NCBI RefSeq assembly: GCF_000421185.1
Contig: NZ_ATWJ01000009.1
Span: 2,868 to 66,867, forward strand
Reading direction: 5' to 3'
Source: Ornithinimicrobium pekingense DSM 21552
GTDB taxonomy: Bacteria > Actinomycetota > Actinomycetes > Actinomycetales > Dermatophilaceae
DNA: 64,000 nucleotides
The notes under the pieces are model-generated. The model worked only from the letters and a program-made list of their open reading frames with translations, did not search any database and was not told the origin of the DNA. A program made the translations under genes and the position numbers. Below are positions 22,937 through 31,928 of this stretch, in pieces. Within the stretch, counting starts at the first letter, position 1. Each line of letters opens with the position of its first letter.

Positions 22937-24061
22937 ATGCACAAGATCCTCTGGCAGATCCGCCGCTGGGGTGTCACGACCGCCGTCAAGGCCGCGCTCG
23001 CCTGCGGGCTGGCGTTCTACCTCGGCTCGCTGCTGCCCGCGCCGATCGACGAGTACAAGTACTACGCGGCCCTGGGCGCCTTCACCGTCGTCGGGCTGGT
23101 GCTGGCGGACTCGGTCAAGGAGTCGCTGCAGGTGTTCGGGGCGGTCACGGTCGGTGTGGCGGTCGCGGTGCTGGTCCAGGCGGTCGCGTGGACGAACTCC
23201 GTCACGGTGGCCCTCACGGTGGCGATCAGCTACATGCTGGGCATGACACGCTTCTTCGGCGTGCAGCGGTCCTGGGCGCCGCTGGCGGGGTTGTTCGTCC
23301 TGGCCGCAGGCGGTCCCGACCCCGAGCCGATGGCCCTGGGCTACCTGGTCCAGCTGCCCATGGGCGCCCTGGTCGGCGTCGTCGTCAACACCCTGCTCCT
23401 GGCCCCCCTCGGTGAGGAGGACCTGGAGCCGGCCGCCAACCAGACCCTCAAGCTCCTCGCCCACCAGATGGGCAGCTACGCCGACCTGCTGCAGGAGCAG
23501 CGATCGGCCGCCAAGCAGGTGGAGGACGGCGCCCGTGACGACGGGGCGGCGCACCGTGACGACATCGTCCACGCCAACGTCGTGCAGCTGGAGGACGCCC
23601 AGGCACGGCTGCGCACCGCCGTCGGGCGGGCCCGCCGGGCCGGGCGGGGCAACCCCCGGTCGCGGTTCAACGCCGCCCGCCAGTCCTCCGTGCTCAAGCG
23701 TGCCGAGGCCGTCAACCGGTGCTCGGCGACCCTGCTCGCGGCCGGCGTCGTGCTCGCCCAGTCCAGCGCACCGGCGGACGAGCAGGGGCTGGCCCTGCGC
23801 CGCCACGCCGAGGACGCCCTGCGCCGCGCCGGCACGGTCCTGGCCGACCCCCCGGCGGCGCGTGAGCAGCCGGACCTCGTCCGGGAGGCCGAGGAGTGCA
23901 TCGACCGCATGCTGCGCGCCTCCGCGGCACCCTCGTCCGCCTCCGACGGCAGCCTCGACCACGTCCTCTTCGGCGCGCTCGCCGTCACCCTGCGCGACTG
24001 CGTCGAGACCTTCGCCCGGCAGATCGCCGACGTGGACCTGTCGGACCCCCAGGAGCGGTAG
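22937..24061 (+). CDS. FUSC-like aromatic acid exporter family protein
   Basis: The 374-aa protein starts at ATG 22937 (GTG at 22910 is also in frame). Residues 1-165 hold about six transmembrane helices, including YYAALGAFTVVGLVLADSVKESLQVFGAVTVG, the typical FUSC/ArAE core. The second half is cytosolic and helical, with long heptad-like segments (KQVEDGARDDGA..VVQLEDAQARLRTAVGRARRA). The family exports aromatic acids or unknown amphiphiles. No operon partner is visible. The 3' end faces the tRNA cluster. Confidence 0.8.
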   Translation: MHKILWQIRRWGVTTAVKAALACGLAFYLGSLLPAPIDEYKYYAALGAFTVVGLVLADSVKESLQVFGAVTVGVAVAVLVQAVAWTNSVTVALTVAISYMLGMTRFFGVQRSWAPLAGLFVLAAGGPDPEPMALGYLVQLPMGALVGVVVNTLLLAPLGEEDLEPAANQTLKLLAHQMGSYADLLQEQRSAAKQVEDGARDDGAAHRDDIVHANVVQLEDAQARLRTAVGRARRAGRGNPRSRFNAARQSSVLKRAEAVNRCSATLLAAGVVLAQSSAPADEQGLALRRHAEDALRRAGTVLADPPAAREQPDLVREAEECIDRMLRASAAPSSASDGSLDHVLFGALAVTLRDCVETFARQIADVDLSDPQER

Positions 24062-24088
24062 CGCACTCCGGCCGTGACGTGGCCCCGC

Positions 24089-24108
24089 TCCGGCACGAAT
24101 CTGGCACG
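24089..24108. repeat. TCYGGCACG direct repeat, 11-nt period
   Basis: TCCGGCACG at 24089-24097 and TCTGGCACG at 24100-24108 repeat with an 11-nt period, like 12459-12478. It lies between the FUSC-like gene stop and the tRNA-cluster hairpin. Confidence 0.7.
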
Positions 24109-24119
24109 ACGGAGAGACC

Positions 24120-24163
24120 AGAAGGGCCTCTGAGCAACGTTTCCGCTGCTCAGAGGCCCTTCT
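24120..24163 (-). terminator. Long perfect hairpin 3' of the tRNA cluster
   Basis: AGAAGGGCCTCTGAGCA at 24120-24136 pairs with its complement at 24147-24163, a perfect 17-bp stem with a ten-base loop containing CGTTTCCGC. It ends the minus-strand tRNA transcript and could also stop the FUSC-like gene. Confidence 0.9.
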
Positions 24164-24170
24164 ACGATGG

Positions 24171-24242
24171 TGGGCGATACTGGGTTTGAACCAGTGACCT
24201 CTTCCGTGTCAAGGAAGCGCGCTACCACTGCGCCAATCGCCC
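24171..24242 (-). tRNA. tRNA-Val(GAC)
   Basis: Acceptor GGGCGAT/ATCGCCC with discriminator A, anticodon stem CTTCC/GGAAG with loop TTGACAC (anticodon GAC), T-arm ACTGG-TTCAAAC-CCAGT. No CCA encoded. Confidence 0.97.
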
Positions 24243-24270
24243 GTGGCCGGTGTTGCTGGCCGGTCCTGCG

Positions 24271-24341
24271 AGGTGGCGACGGGATTTGAACCCGTGTAGA
24301 CGGCTTTGCAGGCCGTTGCCTCGCCTCTCGGCCACGCCACC
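24271..24341 (-). tRNA. tRNA-Cys(GCA)
   Basis: Acceptor GGTGGCG/CGCCACC with discriminator U, anticodon stem ACGGC/GCCGT with loop CTGCAAA (anticodon GCA), T-arm with GGTTCAAAT. Confidence 0.97.
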
Positions 24342-24371
24342 AAATGAGGCATCGTGGTGGTGGTGCCTCCG

Positions 24372-24444
24372 AGCGGACGACCGGCCTCGAACCGGCGACC
24401 TCAACCTTGGCAAGGTTGCGCTCTACCAACTGAGCTACGTCCGC
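24372..24444 (-). tRNA. tRNA-Gly(GCC)
   Basis: Acceptor GCGGACG/CGTCCGC with discriminator U, anticodon stem CAACC/GGTTG with loop TTGCCAA (anticodon GCC), T-arm GCCGG-TTCGAGG-CCGGT. It is the first gene of the Gly-Cys-Val cluster, an order common in actinobacteria. Confidence 0.97.
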
Positions 24445-24636
24445 AGTGCTCCTCACCGGCTCCGGTGGGGTGCGAGAGAAGACATTAGCCGACGGACCGG
24501 TCAGGTCCAAATCCGCCACGGACCTGTGTCGCGGGCCGCGGCGTGATGCGGTCCGGGACCCAGGCGTCCCGCACAATGGGGCGAGCGACGACGGGTGGAC
24601 CCCACCCCTGTTCCCGACCTGGAGGCACCCCCACGC

Positions 24637-26766
24637 ATGGACGTCTGGCCCGGCAACGCCTATCCCCTCGGTGCGACCTTCGACGGCAGCGGCGTCAACT
24701 TCGCCCTGTTCTCCGAGCACGCCACAGCGGTCGACCTGTGCCTCGTCGGCCAGCGGGGCAAGGAGACCACGGTCCCCCTCACCGAGGTCGACGCCCACGT
24801 CTGGCACGCCTACCTGCCCAACGTGCAGCCCGGGCAGCGCTACGGCTACCGCGTGCACGGGCCCTACGCCCCCGAGCAGGGCCACCGGTTCAACCCGCAC
24901 AAGCTGCTCCTCGACCCCTACGCCAAGGCGGTCAGCGGCCAGATCCGCAACCATCAGGGCATCTTCGGCTACGACTTCGGTGACCCCGCGTCCTTCAACG
25001 AGGACGACTCGGCGCTGCACACGATGCTCTCCGTGGTCGTCAACCCCTTCTTCGACTGGGGTCACGACCGCCCGCCCCGGCACGCCTACGCCGACAGCGT
25101 CATCTACGAGGCCCACGTCAAAGGCCTGACGATGAACCACCCCGACGTCCCGCACGAGATCCGCGGCACCTACGCCGGGGTCGCCCACCCCGCCGTCGTG
25201 GAGCACCTGACCCGGCTTGGCGTCACCGCCATCGAGCTGCTGCCCGTCCACCAGTTCGTCGACGACCCCCACCTGCAGGACAAGGGCCTGTCCAACTACT
25301 GGGGCTACAACACGATCGGCTTCCTCGCCCCGCACAACGGCTACTCCGCCTACGGCCACCGCGGCCAGCAGGTGACCGAGTTCAAGTCGATGGTCAAGAC
25401 CCTGCACGAGGCGGGCATCGAGGTCATCCTCGACGTCGTCTACAACCACACCGCCGAGGGCAACCACCTGGGCCCGACGCTGTCCTTCCGCGGCATCGAC
25501 AACGCCAGCTACTACCGCCTGGTCGACTTCGACAAGGCGCACTACTACGACACCACCGGCACCGGGAACAGCCTGCTGATGCGTCACCCGCACGTGCTCC
25601 AGCTCATCATGGACTCGCTGCGCTACTGGGTCACCGAGATGCACGTCGACGGCTTCCGCTTCGACCTCGCCGCGACCCTGGCCCGGCAGTTCCACGAGGT
25701 GGACAAGCTGTCGGCGTTCTTCGACATCATCCAGCAGGACCCGATCATCTCCCAGGTCAAGCTCATCGCCGAGCCGTGGGACCTGGGTGACGGTGGCTAC
25801 CAGGTCGGCAACTTCCCGCCGCTGTGGACCGAGTGGAACGGCAAGTACCGCGACACCGTGCGTGACTTCTGGCGCGGCGCCCCCGCCACGATGGGCGAGT
25901 TCGCCTCCCGCCTCACGGGCTCCTCCGACCTCTACGAGAAGAGCGGCCGCCGGCCGATCGCCTCGATCAACTTCGTCACCGCCCACGACGGCTTCACGCT
26001 TCGGGACCTGGTGTCCTACAACGAGAAGCACAACGAGGCCAACGGCGAGGGCGGCCAGGACGGGGAGTCGCACAACCGGTCCTACAACCACGGCGCCGAG
26101 GGACCGACCGACGACGCGGAGATCAACGCGCTGCGCCTGCGCCAGCAGAAGAACTTCCTGACCACCCTGCTGCTGAGCCAGGGCGTGCCCATGCTGGCCC
26201 ACGGTGACGAGATGGGCCGCACCCAGCTGGGCAACAACAACGTCTACTGCCAGGACAACGAGCTGGCGTGGATGGACTGGGAGCTGGACCCCGACCAGAC
26301 CGCGCTGCTGGACTTCACCGCCCACCTCATCGCGCTGCGCAGCGAGCACCCGGCCTTCCGTCGCCGCCGTTTCTTCCTCGGTGACGCCGACCACGGCGGG
26401 CAGAGCGACCTCGGTGACATCGTCTGGTACTCCCCCGACGGCGCGGAGATGACCGAGGCGGGCTGGCACTCCACCGAGCAGGCGGTGACGGTCTTCCTCA
26501 ACGGCGAGGCCATCCCGGACACGGACGAGCGCGGCGGACCGATCCTCGACGACCACTTCCTGCTGCTCTTCAACGGCCACCACGAGCCGGTCGTCTTCAC
26601 CGTCCCCGACGGCATCGACACCACTACGTGGAACGTCGTGGTCGACACCACCGGGCAGCTCCCGCCCGAGACCACCTGGGAGACCGGCTCCGAGCACGAG
26701 CTCCCCGGCCGCGTGGTCATCGTCCTGCAGGCCACCCCGCAGCCCGAGCTGCAGCAGGGCGGCTGA
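24637..26766 (+). CDS. glgX: Glycogen debranching enzyme GlgX
   Basis: The 709-aa enzyme cleaves alpha-1,6 branches of limit glycogen. A CBM48 domain ([21 protein letters not shown]) opens the protein, followed by a GH13 barrel: [18 protein letters not shown], the nucleophile Asp in [13 protein letters not shown], the acid Glu in [31 protein letters not shown], and the third Asp in [28 protein letters not shown]. The ATG at 24637 follows GGAGG at 24620-24624; a GTG at 24595 is also in frame. Length and motifs are normal. No other glycogen gene is adjacent. Confidence 0.95.
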   Translation: MDVWPGNAYPLGATFDGSGVNFALFSEHATAVDLCLVGQRGKETTVPLTEVDAHVWHAYLPNVQPGQRYGYRVHGPYAPEQGHRFNPHKLLLDPYAKAVSGQIRNHQGIFGYDFGDPASFNEDDSALHTMLSVVVNPFFDWGHDRPPRHAYADSVIYEAHVKGLTMNHPDVPHEIRGTYAGVAHPAVVEHLTRLGVTAIELLPVHQFVDDPHLQDKGLSNYWGYNTIGFLAPHNGYSAYGHRGQQVTEFKSMVKTLHEAGIEVILDVVYNHTAEGNHLGPTLSFRGIDNASYYRLVDFDKAHYYDTTGTGNSLLMRHPHVLQLIMDSLRYWVTEMHVDGFRFDLAATLARQFHEVDKLSAFFDIIQQDPIISQVKLIAEPWDLGDGGYQVGNFPPLWTEWNGKYRDTVRDFWRGAPATMGEFASRLTGSSDLYEKSGRRPIASINFVTAHDGFTLRDLVSYNEKHNEANGEGGQDGESHNRSYNHGAEGPTDDAEINALRLRQQKNFLTTLLLSQGVPMLAHGDEMGRTQLGNNNVYCQDNELAWMDWELDPDQTALLDFTAHLIALRSEHPAFRRRRFFLGDADHGGQSDLGDIVWYSPDGAEMTEAGWHSTEQAVTVFLNGEAIPDTDERGGPILDDHFLLLFNGHHEPVVFTVPDGIDTTTWNVVVDTTGQLPPETTWETGSEHELPGRVVIVLQATPQPELQQGG

Positions 26767-26772
26767 GGGGAG

Positions 26773-26805
26773 GGTATGGGGTGCGCCCGCGGCGCACCCC
26801 ATACC
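26773..26805. terminator. Bidirectional terminator between glgX and the PPK2 gene
   Basis: A perfect 15-bp stem (GGTATGGGGTGCGCC at 26773-26787 with its complement at 26791-26805) around a CGC loop lies between convergent stops at 26766 and 26815. Confidence 0.9.
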
Positions 26806-26814
26806 GGCGCCGGC

Positions 26815-27699
26815 TCAGAGCGTCGCGAGCCGCTTCTTCTCGCCCTCGACGTCGAAGTCCGCCGACGGCCACTGCAGGTCGAGCCCGCGCAGGTGCTCCA
26901 GCAGCAGCTGCTGGACGGCCAGGCGGGCATACCACTTGCGGTCCGCGGGCACGACGAACCAGGGAGCGTGCGCGGTGCTGCACCGGTCGAACACCGCCTG
27001 GTAGGCCTCCTGGTAGGCGTCCCAGTGGGCGCGCTCGTCGAGGTCGCCGGGGTTGTACTTCCAGTGCTTGTCCGGGCGGTCCAGCCGCTCCTGCAACCGC
27101 TCCTTCTGTTCCTCGGGCGAGATGTGCAGCATCACCTTGACGAGGGTGACGCCGTCCTCGACCAGGCCCTGCTCGAAGTCGTTGATGGTCGCGTAGCGCC
27201 GCTTCCACTGCGCCGGGGGGACGAGGTCGTGCACCCGCACGACCAGCACGTCCTCGTAGTGGGACCGGTCGAAGACGCCGATCATGCCCGGTCCCGGCAG
27301 CGCCTTGCGGATGCGCCAGAGGAAGGGGTGCGAACGCTCCTCCGCCGTCGGGGCCTTGAAGGCGGTCAGGTCCACGCCCTGGGGGTCGACGGAGCCGACG
27401 ACGTGGCGCATGATGCCGCCCTTGCCGGAGGTGTCCATGCCCTGGATGACCAGCAGGACCCGCCGGGTCCCACCCGCCCGGGACTCGGCGTAGAGGCGCT
27501 CCTGCAGGTCGTCCAGCTCGTCGTCGGCCGCCGCCAGCGCCTCCTTGCCCGCCGCCTTGTCGCCGTCGAACTGCGGCGTGGAGCGCTGGTCGACGTCGGC
27601 GAGGACGAACCCCTCACCCGCCCGGAGGGCGTCGGTGAACGGCGTGCTCGACACCCCCGTGCTCGTCGTCTCTGTCTTCGTCTTCCTCTTCTTGCCCAT
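26815..27699 (-). CDS. ppk2: Polyphosphate kinase 2 family protein
   Basis: The 294-aa protein is a single-domain PPK2, which phosphorylates nucleotides from polyphosphate. It has the Walker A-like VIQGMDTSGKGGIMRHVVGSVDP, the FKAPTAEERSHPFLWRIRKALP segment, the catalytic GVFDRSHYEDVLVVRVH, and the C-terminal WKYNPGDLDERAHWDAYQEAYQAVFDRCST and APWFVVPADRKWYARLAV. The ATG at 27699 starts a lysine-rich stretch (MGKKRKTKT). Whether it acts on NMP (class III or II) or NDP (class I) cannot be told by eye; the length suggests class III. Confidence 0.93.
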   Translation of the reverse strand: MGKKRKTKTETTSTGVSSTPFTDALRAGEGFVLADVDQRSTPQFDGDKAAGKEALAAADDELDDLQERLYAESRAGGTRRVLLVIQGMDTSGKGGIMRHVVGSVDPQGVDLTAFKAPTAEERSHPFLWRIRKALPGPGMIGVFDRSHYEDVLVVRVHDLVPPAQWKRRYATINDFEQGLVEDGVTLVKVMLHISPEEQKERLQERLDRPDKHWKYNPGDLDERAHWDAYQEAYQAVFDRCSTAHAPWFVVPADRKWYARLAVQQLLLEHLRGLDLQWPSADFDVEGEKKRLATL

Positions 27700-27748
27700 C
27701 CGGCCATCCTGGCACGCGTGCCCCCACGGCGTGCCCCAGAATGAGGTG

Positions 27749-28387
27749 ATGAGCACGCGCACCGCCTCCGGGCCGCTCGAGCCCGCCCAGCTCGCCGACT
27801 GGTATGCCGTACCGCCGGAGGCACAGGGCCGCACCTGGGTACGTGGCAGCTTCATCACCACCCTCGACGGGAGGGCCACCGGGCCCGACGGCCTCAGCGG
27901 TGGGCTCAACCGGGGGTCGGCGGGCGACCACGCCGTCTTCGCCCACCTGCGCGAGTGGGCCGACGTGGTGGTGGTCGGCGCGGGGACGATCCGCGCCGAG
28001 GGTTACGGCCCGCTCCCCCGGGTCAACCTGGTGGTCGTGACCCGCAGCGGCGAGGTGCCGGAGGCGGTCCGCGCCCGCACCGCCGGCGACGGCGAGGTCG
28101 TGGTGGTCGGCGGCGAGGGCCGGCCGGTCTCCCCGGAGCAGGTCCTGGACGAGGTCGGGCGGCGCGGGTGGCACCGCGTGGTGGTCGAGGGCGGTCCGCG
28201 CCTGTTCGCGCCGTGGGTCGAGGCAGGGCTCGTCGACGAGCTCTGCGTGACCGTCCGGCCGGTGCTCGCCGGCGGCGACGGCCCGCTGCTCGTGCCCCAG
28301 GACGCCGGCTTCGGGCAGCTCGTCGGCGCGGCGACCCACGTGCTGACCTGGGACGGCGACGTCCTGGTCCGCACGCGACTGAGGTGA
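27749..28387 (+). CDS. RibD C-terminal/DHFR-like pyrimidine reductase family protein
   Basis: The 212-aa protein has the RibD_C fold: WVRGSFITTLDGRATGPDGLSGGLN, the cofactor-binding ADVVVVGAGTIRAEGYG, a RVVVEGGPRLFAPWVEAGLVDELCVTVRPVLAGG signature, and a C-terminal strand. Homologues reduce a riboflavin precursor or unknown substrates. No riboflavin gene is near, so the reaction is open. The ATG at 27749 has GAGGTG just upstream (ATGAGGTGATG). It is divergent from the PPK2 gene across 49 bases. Confidence 0.85.
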   Translation: MSTRTASGPLEPAQLADWYAVPPEAQGRTWVRGSFITTLDGRATGPDGLSGGLNRGSAGDHAVFAHLREWADVVVVGAGTIRAEGYGPLPRVNLVVVTRSGEVPEAVRARTAGDGEVVVVGGEGRPVSPEQVLDEVGRRGWHRVVVEGGPRLFAPWVEAGLVDELCVTVRPVLAGGDGPLLVPQDAGFGQLVGAATHVLTWDGDVLVRTRLR

Positions 28388-28409
28388 GCGGCCTCGGACC
28401 GACCCCGAC

Positions 28410-29642
28410 TCAGCGCAGGAAGCTGGCGACGAGGTCCTCCCACAGGGAGGGGTTGGTGTTCCACTCCTGGCAGTGCCGGGCGCGCGGCCACACGAAGGTG
28501 TGGACGAGCCCGGGCCGGCGTCGCGCCAGGTCCTGCGAGGGCCGGTAGGGCACGGTCTCGTCGGTCGCCGAGTGGATGATGAAGATCCGGTGGGTCACCT
28601 CGTCGGCCCGGTCCACCCAGTTGGTGGCCGCGACGTCCACCGGCTCGGAGATGCGCAGCAGGTGCCGGGACATCCGGCTGCGCAGGAGGGACCTGGCCAG
28701 GTGGTCGATCGGCCGCGGGATGAAGTGCAGGTCGGCCTGGTGGGCCAGCACCGAGCCCCAGTCGATCACCGGTGCGTCGAGCACCACCCGGTGCACCTGC
28801 GAGGCCACCTCCGAACGGTTCAGCGCCTGCAGGACGATCGCGCCGCCCATCGACCACCCGAGGAGGACGAGACGACGTGCCCCGTGCTCGAGGGCGTAGC
28901 GCATGGCCGCGTCGACGTCGCGCCACTCCGAGAGTCCCAGGCTGTAGCGGCCGTCGGCGCTCGGCGGCGCCCCTGGGTCGTTGCGGTACATGGGCACCAG
29001 GCTGGTGAAGCCCTGGCGGTGCAGCACGGGCAGCGCGCGCAGGCACTCCTCGCGCTGGGCGCTGCGCCCGTGCACGAGGATGGCCCAGTCCCCGTCGTCC
29101 TTCCCGGCGGCGGGGGGCACCCGCCACGCCGGCAGGTCACCGATCTCGGAGGGCACCAGGACGTCCTCGTGCTCCAGCCCGACCGCTGATCGCGGTGTCC
29201 CGCAGTAGAAGTACTTGTTCCACCGGGCCGGCCCCGGCGCCAGCTCGCCCAGGTCCACCCCGAGCACGCGCCGGGTCACCGTGGCCCTGCGCCCGGGCCG
29301 TCCGTGCCGCGCGCCGTCCCTGGCCGGACCCCGTCCCCTGCCCTGCTCGGCGGCCGCCGTCTCGGCCGGCGGGTCCACGATCTCGCCCAGACGGGCATGA
29401 CCCTGGCCCTTGTCGAGCCACAGCCCGTAGCGTCCCGGCGAGGTGGTCTCCGGCGTGGCCCGCAGCGTCACCGTGCCCTCGCCGACCTCCACGACCGTGG
29501 TGTCGTCCTTCTTCTCGTGCTCCGGGGTGATGATCCGGTGGGCGAAGTAGGTCGCGGTGCCCATCGAGACCGCCCCGCCGACCGCTGCCCCGACCGCCAC
29601 GCCGGTGCCCACGGAGGCCGCGCGGCGCGCCGTCGTCGTCAC
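28410..29642 (-). CDS. Membrane-anchored alpha/beta hydrolase
   Basis: The 410-aa protein starts at GTG 29642 and overlaps the ligase stop by four bases. An N-terminal helix (VGTGVAVGAAVGGAVSMGTATYFAHRII) anchors it. A linker of about 90 residues, part of it acidic and arginine-rich, leads to the hydrolase domain: WAILVHGRSAQREECLRALPVLHRQGF, the nucleophile elbow LLGWSMGGAIVLQAL, acid VIDWG or IIHSATDETVPY, and the final WPRARHCQEWNTNP with His. It is a peptidase S9- or lysophospholipase-like hydrolase. Translational coupling with a DNA ligase gene is unusual for a membrane hydrolase. Confidence 0.82.
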   Translation of the reverse strand: MTTTARRAASVGTGVAVGAAVGGAVSMGTATYFAHRIITPEHEKKDDTTVVEVGEGTVTLRATPETTSPGRYGLWLDKGQGHARLGEIVDPPAETAAAEQGRGRGPARDGARHGRPGRRATVTRRVLGVDLGELAPGPARWNKYFYCGTPRSAVGLEHEDVLVPSEIGDLPAWRVPPAAGKDDGDWAILVHGRSAQREECLRALPVLHRQGFTSLVPMYRNDPGAPPSADGRYSLGLSEWRDVDAAMRYALEHGARRLVLLGWSMGGAIVLQALNRSEVASQVHRVVLDAPVIDWGSVLAHQADLHFIPRPIDHLARSLLRSRMSRHLLRISEPVDVAATNWVDRADEVTHRIFIIHSATDETVPYRPSQDLARRRPGLVHTFVWPRARHCQEWNTNPSLWEDLVASFLR

Positions 29643-30721
29643 CGTCCCACCCCCAGGACCTCGGACAGGTCGAAGTCGGCCGGCCGGTCCAGCTGGTCGT
29701 AGGTGCAGCTGAGCGGGTCTCGGTCCGGCCGCCACCGCACGAACTGGGTGGTGTGCCGGAAGCGCTCCCCCTCGAGGTAGTCGTAGCGCACCTCCACGAC
29801 CCGCTCGGGGCGCAGCGCGGTGAAGGACAGGTCCTTGCCGCCGGTCCACCGTGAGCCCGTGCTCCTGCTCGGCGTCCGCTCCCCCTCCAGGTGCCGGGCC
29901 CAGTCCCACGGGTGCCCGTCGAGGTCGGTGACCAGCTCCTGCAGCTCGACGAACAGCTCGCGCCGTCGAGCCATCGGGAAGGAGGAGCACACGCCCACGT
30001 GGGACAGGGTGCCGTCCTCGGCGTAGAGGCCCAGGAGCAGCGAGCCGATCGCCTCCTCGTCGGTCTTGTGGGTGCGGTAGCCGGCGACGACGCAGTCGGC
30101 GGTGCGCTCGTGCTTGAGCTTGGTCAGCACCCGCTTGCCCGGCTGGTAGGACGCGTCGGGGTCCTTGGCGATGAGCCCGTCGAGCCCGGCCCCCTCGAAG
30201 TCGCGGAACCACCGCATCGCGACCTCCTGCTCGCCGGTGACCGGGGAGAGGTGGACGCTGCCCCCGGTCGCGGGCAGCGAGGCGCCGAGCGCCTCCTCCA
30301 GACGCGCGCGACGCTGCCGGAACGGCATACCCGTCAGGTCCTCGTCCCCCAGCGCCAGCAGGTCGAAGGCGACGAACGCCGCCGGGGTCTGCTCGGCGAG
30401 CAGGCGGACCCGTGAGTCGGCGGGGTGGATGCGCTGCTGCAGCGCCTCGAAGTCCAGGCGCGACCCGTCGGCGGTCGCGACGACGATCTCGCCGTCGACG
30501 ACGCACCGCTCGGGCAGCTCGCGGCGGGCCGCCTCCACCAGCTCGGGGAAGTAGCGGGTCATCGGCCGCTCGTTGCGGCTGCCGAGCTCGACCTCGTCGC
30601 CGTCGCGGAACACGATCGAGCGGAAACCGTCCCACTTCGGGTCGTAGAGCCAGCCCTCGGGCAGGGTCTTCAGCGGCTTGGCCAGCATCGGCGAGACGGG
30701 CGGCATCAGCGGCAGGTCCAC
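29639..30721 (-). CDS. ligC: ATP-dependent DNA ligase, LigD/LigC type
   Basis: The 360-aa ligase has the nucleotidyltransferase motif I as LYDPKWDGFRSIVFRDG with the adenylated lysine, motif III VAFDLLALGDEDLTG, motif IV GAGLDGLIAKDPDASYQPGKR, motif V LTKLKHERTADCVV, and an OB-fold with GLYAEDGTLSHVGVCSSF and VVEVRYDYLEGERFRHTTQFVRWRPDR. The enzyme seals DNA ends in NHEJ-type repair or acts as a LigC backup. GTG at 30721 begins VDLPLMPPVSPMLAKPL. It follows the LigD-type polymerase gene by 32 bases on the same strand. No Ku gene is in the window. Symbol is provisional. Confidence 0.9.
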   Translation of the reverse strand: MDLPLMPPVSPMLAKPLKTLPEGWLYDPKWDGFRSIVFRDGDEVELGSRNERPMTRYFPELVEAARRELPERCVVDGEIVVATADGSRLDFEALQQRIHPADSRVRLLAEQTPAAFVAFDLLALGDEDLTGMPFRQRRARLEEALGASLPATGGSVHLSPVTGEQEVAMRWFRDFEGAGLDGLIAKDPDASYQPGKRVLTKLKHERTADCVVAGYRTHKTDEEAIGSLLLGLYAEDGTLSHVGVCSSFPMARRRELFVELQELVTDLDGHPWDWARHLEGERTPSRSTGSRWTGGKDLSFTALRPERVVEVRYDYLEGERFRHTTQFVRWRPDRDPLSCTYDQLDRPADFDLSEVLGVGR

Positions 30722-30753
30722 GGCGCCAGTCTGCCCCACGCCGGTGACGGACC

Positions 30754-31821
30754 CTAAGACTCCACCCGGTTGCCGTGCTCGTCCCAGTGCTCGGCGACCT
30801 TCTTGCTGGGCTGCACGCGCGGCGGCTCCCCCGGCATCTTGGGGTGGTCGGGCGGGAAGCTGAGCTCGCCCAGCCCCCGCTCGAGGTCGGCCTCCCAGAG
30901 GGCGTAGGCACCGTCGACCTCGTCCGGCTCGTCGTGCATCCGCTCCCACGGGTCGCCGTGCTGGGCGAGCCAGCCGGGCACGGTGTGCACGGTCAGCTCC
31001 GCGGGGGCGACCTCGCCGAGCTGGTCCCAGGTGAGCGGCACCGACACCGGCGCCCCGGGCAGGATCCGGGGGCTCCAGGCCGCCGCCAGGGTGCGGTCGC
31101 GCGTCGCCTGGTTGAAGTCGACGAAGATCCGCTCGCCCCGCTCCTCCTTCCACCACGCGGTCGTCACCAGGTCGGGCAGGCGCCGCTCCAGCTCGCGCGC
31201 CAGGCCGATGACGGCGTGCCGCACCTCGAGGAACTCCAGCCGCGTCCGGACCGGGGCGAAGACGTGCACGCCGCGGCTGCCCGTGGTCTTGACGTAGGGC
31301 GTCAGCCCCGCCTCGGTCATCACCTCGCGCAGGCCCCGGGCCGCCTCGACGACGTCGGCGAAGGCCCGCCCCGGCTGGGGGTCGAGGTCGATCCGCACCT
31401 CGTCGGGACGGTCGTTGTCGCCGCTGCGCACCGGCCACGGGTGCCAGGTCACGGTGCCCATCTGGGCCGTCCACAGCAACGTCGCCTCGTCGTCGATCAC
31501 CAGCTGCGGGTGACGCCGCCCCGACGGGTAGGTCACCATCGTCGTCCGCGACCACTGCGGGACCCCCTTCGGCGGGTTCTTGGAGTAGAACTCCTCCCCC
31601 TCGATCCCCCCGCGGACCCGCTGCAGGGTCACCGGGCGGTCCGCCAGCCCGCGCAGCATCGGGGCCGCGACCGCGCTCAGGTATGCCGTCAGGTCGGTCT
31701 TGGTCACGGCTGGACCGTGGTCCGTCGCGGGCCAGACGACCTTGTCGGGGCTGGTCAGGCGGACCTCGACGGTGGCGCCGTCAGGGCCGCTCGCGGTCAG
31801 GGTGACGGCAGCGTCTGGCAT
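30754..31821 (-). CDS. ligD: LigD-type DNA polymerase/primase domain protein
   Basis: The 355-aa protein is the archaeo-eukaryotic primase-like LigD polymerase as a separate protein. It has LTSPDKVVWPATDHGPAVTKTDL, RPVTLQRVRGGIEGEEFYSKNPPKGVP, the metal-binding EVRIDLDPQPGRAFADVV, the TTGSRGVHVFAPV motif with catalytic His, and IFVDFNQATRDRTLAAAWSPR. It fills in ends and adds ribonucleotides in NHEJ. The ATG at 31821 is preferred to a GTG nine bases upstream. The symbol covers only the polymerase; ligase is the next gene and a phosphoesterase domain is absent. Confidence 0.92.
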   Translation of the reverse strand: MPDAAVTLTASGPDGATVEVRLTSPDKVVWPATDHGPAVTKTDLTAYLSAVAAPMLRGLADRPVTLQRVRGGIEGEEFYSKNPPKGVPQWSRTTMVTYPSGRRHPQLVIDDEATLLWTAQMGTVTWHPWPVRSGDNDRPDEVRIDLDPQPGRAFADVVEAARGLREVMTEAGLTPYVKTTGSRGVHVFAPVRTRLEFLEVRHAVIGLARELERRLPDLVTTAWWKEERGERIFVDFNQATRDRTLAAAWSPRILPGAPVSVPLTWDQLGEVAPAELTVHTVPGWLAQHGDPWERMHDEPDEVDGAYALWEADLERGLGELSFPPDHPKMPGEPPRVQPSKKVAEHWDEHGNRVES

Positions 31822-31928
31822 GGCGCCCACGCTAGCGGGCGGTCGTCGACCGGCGCTGGCGGAGCAGACCGCCCGGGCTGCTCCCGCCGGTCGGGAACAT
31901 CACAGGCTCACCGTGGTTGACTCAAGGT

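Noticed and set aside
23476-26802. Very long open frame on the minus strand across the FUSC-like gene, tRNA cluster and glgX
   Set aside because: It runs antisense over intact known genes and tRNAs. High GC content removes stop codons from the opposite strand, so this is a shadow.
29639-31555. A single protein joining LigD polymerase and ligase
   Set aside because: The ligase frame upstream of 30721 is a shadow of the polymerase gene; the polymerase stop lies at 30754, 32 bases before the ligase start.
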